NCBI GenBank assembly: GCA_008694505.1
Contig: VZDJ01000648.1
Location: 19,040-83,039 of the forward strand
Origin: Cyanoderma ruficeps
Lineage: Eukaryota > Chordata > Aves > Passeriformes > Timaliidae
Length of the DNA stretch: 64,000 nucleotides
Direction of reading: 5' to 3'
Part shown: positions 1-7,943 of the stretch, piece by piece
Position numbering within the stretch: the first letter of the stretch is position 1
How the letters are laid out: each line of letters opens with the position of its first letter
Notes under the pieces: model-generated
What the model saw: only the letters and a program-made list of their open reading frames with translations
Told to the model about the DNA's origin: nothing
Databases searched by the model: none
Program-made: the position numbers and the translations under genes

Positions 1-361
1 GAGCCTGTTCCGATAGCCCGAAGGCCCAAAGAGCGCCACCCCAGTGCCGAGTCCCTTGACTGAGTTACGGCAGCACGGGAACCTGGCAACGCCCCCAAGG
101 AAGCTCCGCCGGCAGCTCTGCCGGTCGATTCTCTGGCCCGCTGTGTGGCGGGCTTCTCAGCCTTGGCTGAGTGCCCAGCGCCCCGCAGGAACTGCGGCTG
201 CGCGGGACGAGAGTTCGGGGGTTCCTCTATCGGACCCCGGGAACGGCGCAATTTTGCGCTGTCCTTTTCCACCGAATATGTCATGGAAACACTGCAATGC
301 GGACAGACTGCTTTGAGCGTCCGCCCTCCCCGGTCCCAGCGCGCCTTCGGCGCCTTCATCA
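1..361 (-). pseudogene. ERV-A gag continuation (capsid side), GC-rich
   Basis: Minus-strand sequence around 255-370 matches the ERV-B gag segment at about 4,860-4,980 (the cysteine-containing PHCG-like stretch and a following acidic turn). It is out of frame with the upstream matrix frame and truncated by the window edge. Confidence 0.5.
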
Positions 362-1018
362 TCAGGAAGGTGAGGGGGGAGGGGTCGCCCTTCCCCCCGC
401 CGCCGCTGCTGCGGCGGCAGGGGAGCGGGGCGGGCCGGCTGCGCGCCTCCGCCCCCTGTCCGCGGCGGGCTGAGATCGGTGGGGACCCCCGCGGGGGCCC
501 CACGCCCGCGTTGGTGGGTACGGGCGGGGTCCTCCGCTCCAGGGACTCCGCGCCCGCGTTTGCGGGTGTCCCGCCCGCGAGGAGAGCTCCCTCTTTGCTG
601 CTTCTGTGTGGGGGGGGGATCGGCGGTCCCGCAGATAGCGGGTCCGCGCGGGGGGGGCTAAAGCCTCCCCCTCCTCCCTGGCACCCAGCCCGGGAGAGAG
701 CATCAGGCTGGAGCCATCCTGCTCCAAACTGGGAGGCTGCAAGTTACACAGCACTTTTCCCAGCCTTTTCCATGTTGCTAGCAGCCTTAAAAAATCCACA
801 CTGACTTCCACAGTAAAATATTTGAGCAGATAATCGCCTAAGGCTCTCCACTCCACTGTGGAGAAAATTGCTTGGGCATTACAGTAAAACCCATGCCTTT
901 TAGCAAAATAAAACAATGCCTGAAAGTCCTCTGGAGAAACAGAGGCTTGTTTCCTCTCCAGGACCCTAATCCAAAGGTCCACCAGGAGGGAGCCATCTGA
1001 GGTAGGGGGAGAATTCAT
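362..1018 (-). pseudogene. ERV-A gag, matrix region (remnant)
   Basis: Open for 218 codons from the ATG at 1,018. The N-terminal part (LLVDLWIRVLERKQ... FYFAKRHGFYCNAQAI) resembles the retroviral matrix helices seen also in ERV-B at 6,217-5,870. The C-terminal part becomes Pro/Arg/Gly-rich with GC-rich low complexity and stops at 362, where ERV-B-like gag resumes in another frame. The remnant is non-functional as it stands. Confidence 0.65.
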
Positions 1019-1184
1019 CTCTCACCTTCACCTTCAGGTGCACGGCAGTGTGAAGTCACAGACGCAGGCTGCAAGCTGCCACTGGTCAGGAGGTCAGCAG
1101 ATGTGACTCAGACTGCAGTCGGCACGTCCAGGGCTTCTGCACTTGTTCTGGCCGACTGCTCAGGCTGCGGTTCTCACACGTCTC

Positions 1185-1193
1185 GGGTCACCA
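1185..1193 (-). promoter_or_regulatory. tRNA-Trp-like primer binding site of ERV-A
   Basis: Minus strand TGGTGACCC followed by GAGACGTG, two nt after the LTR end. It resembles the tRNA-Trp site of alpharetroviruses, with a one-base difference in spacing. Two further copies of the core occur at 1,216-1,224 and 1,259-1,266. Confidence 0.65.
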
Positions 1194-1195
1194 GA

Positions 1196-1576
1196 TGTCG
1201 CTTGGACACATCTTGGGGTCACCACTTGTGGCTTGGTTGCTGCTGTGCTCCTCAGAGAGGGTACCACTTTGTCGCTAGCTGAAGCTGGGTGTGTCCCCCT
1301 TTTAGGGACAGGAAAGGAGCAGGCAGACACAGCAGCAGTGAAGGGATCCAACTCTCTCTTTATTTACATTTTCTACTTTTTATACATTTGTACAGAAGTC
1401 CAGAGATTGGCTAGAGAGGTCACCACCTCTCAGCCTGTGTGGTGGACATGACCATCAATCAATTCTTCCCTCAGAGGAGAAGAATGCAAACATTCCAAGG
1501 ATACACTTTGTTTACATCAGAAGGCTGTGAGAAAGCTTCTGCACAGAGGCAGAAAGCTGAAAACATCAGGGCGACA
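1196..1576 (-). repeat. 5' LTR of ERV-A
   Basis: Homologous to the 305-bp solo LTR at 3,821-4,125. The matching part is 1,270-1,576 (307 bp, TGTCGC...GCGACA). Minus-strand TATAAAAAG and AATAAA lie about 22 nt apart, the compact arrangement seen in alpharetroviral LTRs. An extra 74 bp (1,196-1,269) carries repeats of the LTR-end/primer-site junction. Confidence 0.8.
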
Positions 1577-2119
1577 GCTTTGTACATGCAGAACATAATA
1601 GGGATGAACCCTGTCCCAAATTGCACACCACAAGGTCTCCTATAAATGAAACAAGGCAGAATTGCTGACTTCCTTCAACACCGAATGACCCAATCGCTGA
1701 GCAATGTCAGCCACATAAGTGGAATCCTTGATCAAGTTGAAGGGTTGCTGGGAAAATTCCTGAAAAGCCATGACGGCAGCCCTCAATTCAACCAACTGGG
1801 CTGACCCGTCCTCATGGCCTTCCAGGACCTTCCACTCAGATCCATCCTTCCAAGTGACAATGGCCTTCCCTGTTTTCCCCGACCTGTCCGTGAAGACGGT
1901 GGGTCCTTGCACTGGTTCCTGGCTGTTTTTGGGCCACAAAGAGATTTGTATGGATTTTGCCACATGCAGTAGCTTGTGGCTGGGCAGATGATAAGTGATC
2001 TGCCCTGTAAAATTTTCCAGAGCACTTTGCAGTGACACACTGTTTGCAAGACTCCAGTCGAAATCTTCCTGTGGTACCAGGAGCACAATCTGTGCAGGAT
2101 CTGCACCCATCAATTGCAA
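1577..2119 (-). pseudogene. ERV-B RNase H (remnant, cut by ERV-A)
   Basis: Contains VFTDRSGKTGKA (first Asp), an acidic AQLVELRAAVMAF segment (Glu) and DSTYVADIAQRLGHSVL (third Asp), ending with a stop near 1,640. A shifted frame continues to 1,577 (HPYYVLHV), where ERV-A's LTR begins. No integrase follows. Confidence 0.8.
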
Positions 2120-2126
2120 ACACTGT

Positions 2127-3219
2127 TGTCAGCATTTGACTATCAAACGAGCAATGAGCTCAAACAATGCTGTTGCCGTCTTCTGCAGATGATGGGGCAA
2201 GAAAACCCATTCCAGGACGTGCAAGGGGTCAGACCACTTGTCACTCCACTGGCCAATTATGGCTGTGGGATGTAAATCTGGAGTGGTGATGAACACAGTG
2301 ACATCAATGGAGGGATCAATGCGATAGACTTGGCGAGCAGAAACAGCTCGCTGAACCTCCTCCAGCACCTGACGTGCCTCCTGGGTCAATGTCTGAGGTG
2401 ATTTCAAATCAGTGTCTCCCTTTAACAAATCAAACAGAGGAGACAATTGTGCTGTGGTTAGTTCCAAATATGGACGTAACCAAGTGATGATACCCACCAA
2501 TTTCTGGGCATCATTCAATGTGCGCACCGAGTGCACAAATTGCGCCTCTTGATGCTGGATCGTGCGTTCCAATATCTTGACACCCAGATATTTCCATGGT
2601 GGTTCCTGCTGAACCTTTTCCGGAGCCACCTGCAGCCCATGAGAATGCAAAACATGGACCAGCTGAGGCTGAATCCTCTGCAACTCATCCCGGGTGGACG
2701 CAGCCACCAGGATGTCATCCATGTAATGATAAATTTGGGCATTAGGAAATTGCTTGCGAACTCCAGACAAGGCTCGAGCCACAAACCATTGGCACAGGCT
2801 CAGGGAATTTCGCATGCCCTGCAGCAAAACTCTCTATTTATACCATTGTGTGGGCTCAGCATTGTTAATTGCTGGCACCGAGAAGGCAAATTTGGTCTGT
2901 CATTGGGATGCAAAGGAATCGTAAAAAAACAATCCTTCAGATCCACAACGAGGATCGGCCATTGTGCTGGAAGCATGGCGGGCGACAGCATACCAGCCTG
3001 CAACGTCCCCATGCTTTCCATCACTGCATTCACTTTTCGGAGGTCTCGTAACAACCTCCATTTCCCAGACTTCTTTTTGATGCAGAACACGGGAGTGTTC
3101 CAGGGACTGGTAGAAGGTTCCAGATGACCCTGGTCCAACTGTTCCTGCACCAAATCACGAAGGGCGACTAATTTGTTTTGGGGAAGGGGGCACTGGGGAT
3201 CCCAAATGGGTTTGTCCAT
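2127..3219 (-). pseudogene. ERV-B reverse transcriptase (remnant)
   Basis: The frame from 3,219 shows [20 protein letters not shown] and [16 protein letters not shown], with the first catalytic Asp. After a one-base shift near 2,895 and an in-frame TAG near 2,837, the frame from 2,827 carries the catalytic IYHYMDDILVA (YMDD at 2,725-2,714) and thumb/connection sequence. A TGA follows at about 2,128. Confidence 0.85.
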
Positions 3220-3336
3220 CAGCTACCTGATAGGAGGCATCGGACACTCTGTGCCCTTCAGCACAGTGGCCCCAATTAAAAATCCCTCCCCAATTGCACC
3301 CTCCACGCGACCAGAGCATCCCTCCCCCAAAGGTTA

Positions 3337-3814
3337 TTAGAGGTGGTGGTGACATGGGGCCAGATCATGGCTGTCTGACCCTCCGGGTTTGTGATTGTCA
3401 ATGGCTTCTGGCTCACGTAACATTGCTTTGTTCTTCCCAGTCCTGCTACAGGCGTCCCCACCGGGTCCAAAGGCCAGTCCGGGGGCAAGAGACACAATCA
3501 TGACATATGTGCCTGTGTCAAGGATTCCACGGAGACGAATTTCTGATGGCATTGCACCAGGAATGGACAGGGTGCACTTCTTTTCAGGACGCTTCTTGGT
3601 CAGGGCATTGGTCCAGAAGACCTGAGGCGCCCCAGTGGATACGAAGCCACCATCTCCTCTCACCTGATTTTCTGCCCTGTGGACAGAGGCATTAAAGGGC
3701 CCAAGTTGAGCAATTCGTGTTTTTTGTGGGATAGTCAAGGGGGGAGTGGACATGGAAACCATGGCATAAATCCTTCCCGTGTAATCTGCATCCACGAGCC
3801 CCAGATGCACAATG
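3337..3814 (-). pseudogene. ERV-B dUTPase C-terminal part and protease
   Basis: Open frame on the minus strand. It begins with the dUTPase segment GLVDADYTGRIYAMV and continues into an aspartic protease with the active-site triplet DTG at 3,519-3,511, inside GILDTGTYVMIV. The usual Ala after DTG is Thr here. A GPGG-like flap region follows. The upstream dUTPase half lies on the other side of the solo LTR. Confidence 0.75.
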
Positions 3815-3820
3815 ATACCC

Positions 3821-4125
3821 TGTCACATGGTGAAGCTGGGCATGTCCCAATTTAGGAACACTGGAATGCATCTCAGGAGACGGCTGTGTAGAAAACTCTC
3901 TATATCTAATTTTATTTTGGCTCTAGTATTTATAGATATGTACAGAGGTCAAGGGATTGGCTACACAGGTCGCCACCCCTTCAACCTGGATGGTGGACAT
4001 CACCATCAATCATTTCTTCTCTCACAGGAGAAGTATGTAAACATTCTAAGAATAGACATTGTTTACATGAAGGCTATGTGAGAAAGTTCTTCAGAAAGAC
4101 AAAAGACAGAAAACTCAGGGCAACA
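3821..4125 (-). mobile_element. 305-bp solo LTR inside the ERV-B dUTPase
   Basis: TGTCAC...CAACA on the plus strand, flanked by the exact 6-bp duplication ATACCC (3,815-3,820 and 4,126-4,131). Minus strand has TATAAATA and AATAAA about 20 nt apart. It is the same family as the ERV-A and ERV-B LTRs, so this family duplicates 6 bp on insertion. It is a complete LTR and the reference copy for the family in this window. Confidence 0.88.
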
Positions 4126-4131
4126 ATACCC

Positions 4132-4300
4132 TGAGCAGTGGTACTAGATCTGCCCATAAGAAGGGCACTCAAACCATCACCCAGAGGACCAAAGGCATCC
4201 AGGGGGATTTTATGCACTGTGCTATCCATTAGGACAACTGTTTCAGCGGTGCAGATGTCTACGCCTGCTGAACCGCAGGTGCTGGCTTTGAGCTTGCCCA
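4132..4300 (-). pseudogene. ERV-B dUTPase, N-terminal part
   Basis: Minus strand shows GSAGVDICTAETVVL (from 4,274) and a GRSS motif just before 4,140, matching dUTPase motifs 1 and 2. The reading is broken at 4,131 by a solo LTR whose 6-bp target duplication is the adjoining sequence. dUTPase would remove dUTP; here it is dead. Confidence 0.75.
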
Positions 4301-5101
4301 GCAGTTCTCCATTGCCTCTGGGGATTGGGAAGACACTTGTGTCTGATCGCGCTTCCCCTTCACCCTCTGCCGCCCGTTTCCCGAGCCTGATAAAGGTTGG
4401 CCATTCACATGAACCATTGCCTTACAAGCATTGGCCATGTGATTTGGCCATCCACATCGTCCACAGAGAAACAAAGGAGTGGTCCCCTTTTGCACTTTCT
4501 TCCCTTTTTTCTTGCTGGCCCGAGCATTTGCCTGTTTCTGCTTCCCACCCTACTGCCCCTTTCCAGATTGGCCGCAGGGTGGTAGCCACGGCAGCCACCT
4601 TACAGCCTGTGGTGCCCATTCTTGCACAGGCCTCGGCCATTTGTGAGAGTGAGGGGTCGCCCAGGAGGGCCTCAGTGATCCTCCGGCACTCTGCATTACA
4701 GTTGCTCCTTGCCACAGTCTTGAGCAACAACATTCTGGAAGTGAAATCATCCACCTGTCGCTCAACTGAAGCTGACAGCCTCTCTGCGAACTGCAGGAAG
4801 GGTTCGTCTGGGGCCGCTCCGGCCGGCACCCCGGGACAGCACAAATCCGCGACGTCCTCCTCCATGGAATATCTTGTGGAAATTCCACAATGGGGGCAGT
4901 CCGCTGTGATCATCCCCCCTCCCCAGTCCAAATGCACTTTTGGCGCTTCCAACGTCGGGAAGGCACGGGGCGGGGGAAAGACCCCCCCCCGCTGCCCCCC
5001 GCTGCCGCGGCACGGGGGTCGGGGGCCCTGGCAGCGCCGGCCCCACAGGGCTTCCGCAAGCTCCGAGATCTCCCGCACTCCAACAACGTCTGTGGGGTGT
5101 G
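4259..5101 (-). pseudogene. ERV-B gag, capsid and nucleocapsid remnant
   Basis: The frame ending at 4,422 carries a major-homology-like segment (EPFLQFAERLSASVE). A second frame (4,495-4,259) has one CCHC zinc knuckle, CGRCGWPNHMANAC, at 4,465-4,424. A frameshift separates the two. Only one knuckle is visible where two are usual. The upstream part is GC-rich and Pro/Gly-biased. Confidence 0.75.
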
Positions 5102-5106
5102 GGTGG

Positions 5107-5725
5107 TGTTATAAATAGCTTGGGCAGGAGATAATTTTTAGCTCCTTAAAATGCTTTTATTAGGAAAGGGAGTCCGCTCTCACAGGGGTTCACAGGAACT
5201 CACTCAGGCTTGTTTAGTCTAGGGGTGTCTTTCCCTCCGGGTACTCTTTGGATTATGGCGAGATACAGGGGACTGTCTGCAAATACCTTAGAGTGTTGCC
5301 CATTCAATGCTGTCTTCTGTAGGTCTGGATTCTGTGTTGGCTCATCTCAGCTAAGGGTTTCCAGTGTTAATTAGGTCTCAGTTTGCAGCAAAGCCTCATG
5401 GGAGTCTCAGTGATTTCCATAGGAGTGGTGGCAGCAGCTTGACGAACAGGCCAGATGCCAGCAGGAAGTAGGAAGAGGGGCAGCCGGAAGTAGGAAGAGG
5501 GGCAGCAGCGGCTTAACTTGAGGGAAGGTAAGGGATCTGAAGGGTTTACAACTTAAGGGGTGAGAAACTGGGGTTTGGGGTACAAATGGCATACAGCAAT
5601 ACAACATATAGCTCAAGGGGTGAGAAACTGGGGTACAATGGCATACAGCAACCAATAGGGCACCATCATTAGCTTTTATTACTTTAAGCATCCAACATGT
5701 AGTCAGGACTTTTTTATTCACCTCA
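5107..5725 (-). mobile_element. 619-bp LTR inserted in ERV-B gag
   Basis: TG...CA ends (TGTTATAAATAG and TTCACCTCA on the plus strand) with the exact 5-bp duplication GGTGG at 5,102-5,106 and 5,726-5,730. Minus-strand AATAAA at 5,161-5,156 lies about 50 bp before the minus-strand end, suggesting minus orientation. Internal imperfect direct repeats occur (CAGGAAGTAGGAAGAGGGGCAG-type units near 5,460-5,505 and GGGGTGAGAAACTGGGGT near 5,557 and 5,617). Confidence 0.75.
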
Positions 5726-6217
5726 GGTGGGGTCCGCTCTGCGGACCCCGCGCCCACCTCAGCAGCTGCACCGAGGGAGGGCAGGCTTTCCTCACTTCTG
5801 CGCCTGCATGGGGTGGGAATTGGTGGTCCTGCCGACAGTGCGTGCGCGCAGGAGAGGGCTAAATCCCCCCACTCTAGCACCGCGTCTGTGGTGTGGGAAC
5901 AGGAGAGAAAGCTCCACCATCTCCCCTGGCACCTAGCCCAGGAGACAGCATCAGGCTGGAGCCATCCTCTGAAACCCCAGAACTGGGAGGCTGTGAAATA
6001 CACAGCATGCCTTCCAGCCTTTTCCAGGTTCCTAGCAACCTCAAAAGATCCACGCTGCAATCCACAGTAAAAAACTGGAGCAGGTGGTCACAAAACTATG
6101 GGTTCTAGCATAATAGAAAAATTCTTGGAAGTCCCCTCTGGGAACGGAGGGTCCCTCCCTCTCTAGGACTTGAAACCAAAGGTCCAACACGAGGGCATCA
6201 TCCGAGGAAGAGTTCAT
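5726..6217 (-). pseudogene. ERV-B gag, matrix region (remnant)
   Basis: Starts at ATG 6,217-6,215, giving MNSSSDDALVLDLWFQVLER, which parallels the ERV-A start. Frames break repeatedly downstream (for example near 6,060-5,870, where SSLMLSPGLGAR matches ERV-A). The coding sequence is cut at 5,726 by a 619-bp LTR. Confidence 0.65.
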
Positions 6218-6266
6218 CTCTTACCACTTATTACCTCAGACACACAGTAGGCTGAAGTTCCACGCA

Positions 6267-6275
6267 GGGTCACCA
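6267..6275 (-). promoter_or_regulatory. tRNA-Trp-like primer binding site of ERV-B
   Basis: Minus strand TGGTGACCC begins two nt after the LTR end (GACA-TC-TGG). Downstream bases have diverged. It is the same core and spacing as in ERV-A. Confidence 0.65.
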
Positions 6276-6352
6276 GATGTCACAAAGGACAACGCAGGCA
6301 GCAGAAAGTCAGGTAGGAAAGTCCTACTTTAATTTTTCTGACTCCATTATAT

Positions 6353-6357
6353 ACACT
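6353..6357 (+). repeat. Target-site duplication ACACT (copy 1)
   Basis: Identical to 7,729-7,733; it brackets the 1,371-bp LTR. Confidence 0.75.
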
Positions 6358-7728
6358 TGTCATGGGTTAGCGCTGGTCAAATGCCAGTGCACCCATGAGT
6401 GTATGTTTTTTTTTAATAAACTACTGTGAGATGTGGTCAAGAACAGAGCAGAGCAGGCTTATAATTTGAAATAGAAAAAAAAGAACATTTATTAACTTAC
6501 ATAACAATAGACAATACATAACAACAGACAATAGACATGAAAAGAAAACTCAATTACTCAAAAGCAGAAAAGAAAACTTCTTAGAACATTTTTTCTCTTC
6601 CTCTCAATTTCTATCTTTTGCATGCTCAACAGTTGACACCAGCACATACCCTCATATCTACTTGCTTAAACTTTCTACAACTCTGGGTTCTTAATCCAAG
6701 CCATTATTTCTTAAAAACACAATTTTCAATTTATTCAGAGAGAGAGAGGAGTTTTTCTTGCACTACAGACTCTCTACAGGAAACACAGGTCCATTTTCCT
6801 GTGTTCTCATGCCACTCATGGCACTACTTGGAGAATTTTACTAGGGTGACACTTTTTTTTTTATGTCTAGTGCTCTTACTACTGTTCATGGACTAAGCCA
6901 GATAGGGCTCTTTTAAGAATGTTTGGCTAAGTACTAAAAACTAGCCATTTTTTTTTATTGGGACTAGCAGTCTTCTTTAAATTTATCTTTGGGGCCGAGG
7001 GTTCTAAGAACAGGCCACAAAGTTTTTGGCTTTGAACCAAAAAACATTTATTCAAAATACAGTCTCATTTATATTCAGAAGAGTCAGGGTCTGTCTATGG
7101 CTTTTATTATGCAAGAGAAGTCCAACTTAAAGGCTACTCTTCTTCATTTCTGGCAATCGGAGGAGACTTTTTTTATCTTCTTTTATCATCTGGGTTTTAG
7201 GCTATTTTTTTTCTTTTGAAACTACCAGCTATGAGAAATCAATGTCTGGAACAATTCTTTTCTGCCTTAGAAAGAGTTAAAAGCTTCTGTCTCTCAGCAA
7301 GGCCACAGGCTCAGGCACTCGGTAACTCCCACACACTGCTTGCAGCTCGGCACCTTCTCCCTGGGGAAANTAGGAGACAGAGACAGGGGATGGAAGGCAC
7401 TTCTAAAGTTCTCTACCCCTCTATTCTGGATAAAGTTAACTCAGCTCCTGTCCTGTTCCTTCTCTTTCCCCCCCTGGGGCTCGGGCCTACTCCAGCCAGG
7501 CCCACCTGGCTCCCCTCCCCTGCAGGGGAGAGGAGAAAGATGCTCCTCTGCTGAAAGCAGAGCCAAGAAAAAGAAGTAGGTCTGAAAGTCTTTGCTTTTA
7601 ACTCCTTGTGTCCTCAGAGGCGTGTCCAAACTCTCAGTGGCCACCGAAAGTGCCAACATCCAAAGTTGGCCACTGATTGGTTTGACCTCACCTTCTTGAA
7701 AAACCTCATTTTTCCTCAAACCAAAACA
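6358..7728 (-). mobile_element. 1,371-bp LTR inserted in the ERV-B 5' LTR (ERVL-like)
   Basis: Ends are TGTCATGGG (plus) and CCAAAACA. It is flanked by the exact 5-bp duplication ACACT at 6,353-6,357 and 7,729-7,733. On the minus strand it starts TGTTTTGGTTTGAGG and ends CCATGACA, with AATAAA near 6,493, so minus orientation is likely. The 5-bp duplication fits class I or III rather than the 6-bp class II elements around it. One ambiguous base lies at 7,370. No coding sequence was recognised. Confidence 0.75.
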
Positions 7729-7943
7729 ACACTTTTTACAGAAGGCAAAAGATTGGCTACACAGGTTGCCACCTCTCCGACCTTGTAGGTAAACATCACC
7801 ATCAATCATATTTCTCCTCCCAGAGGAGAAATATGCAAACAAAGTAGATAATTCTAAATATATACATAGCTTACATAAAACTGCGTGAGAATCTCCACTA
7901 CAAAATTGCAAACACTCACAAGGCAAGAAAGCTTAGGGCGACA

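Larger units (their letters stand above)
1..1576 (-). mobile_element. ERV-A: class II endogenous retrovirus, 5' LTR, primer site and gag (runs off left edge)
   Basis: Read on the minus strand: 5' LTR (1,576-1,196 or to 1,270), tRNA-Trp-like primer site (1,193-1,185), leader, then a gag matrix start at ATG 1,018-1,016 and GC-rich gag continuing to base 1. The matrix and the LTR are homologous to ERV-B at 5.7-7.9 kb. ERV-A's LTR abuts ERV-B RNase H coding sequence exactly, so ERV-A inserted into ERV-B. Its 3' part and the second target-site copy lie outside the window. Confidence 0.8.
1577..7943 (-). mobile_element. ERV-B: decayed class II endogenous retrovirus (LTR-gag-dUTPase/pro-RT-RNase H) with nested LTRs
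   Basis: On the minus strand the order is 5' LTR (7,943-6,278), primer site (6,275-6,267), gag from 6,217, dUTPase plus protease (about 4,300-3,337), reverse transcriptase (3,219-2,127) and RNase H (2,119-1,577). Integrase, env and the 3' LTR are absent because ERV-A interrupts at 1,576. Three LTRs are inserted: 7,728-6,358, 5,725-5,107 and 4,125-3,821. Multiple frameshifts and stops disrupt gag and pol. dUTPase at the start of pro is a betaretrovirus-like trait; the primer site is alpharetrovirus-like. Confidence 0.85.
6278..7943 (-). repeat. 5' LTR of ERV-B, split by another LTR
   Basis: Outer parts (6,278-6,357 and 7,729-7,943, about 290 bp after removing the insert and one target copy) match the 305-bp solo LTR, including a shared GATTGGCTACACAGG block and the TGTCAC/GCGACA ends. 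The primer site follows immediately on the minus strand. Confidence 0.75.

Noticed and set aside
145..804. 219-codon plus-strand open frame at the left edge
   Set aside because: Antisense to ERV-A gag in GC-rich sequence.
4138..5118. 326-codon plus-strand open frame
   Set aside because: Antisense to ERV-B gag and dUTPase; the minus strand carries the zinc knuckle and dUTPase motifs.
1..7943. A functional retroviral gene set
   Set aside because: Frameshifts, stops, missing integrase/env and several inserted LTRs leave no intact coding unit.
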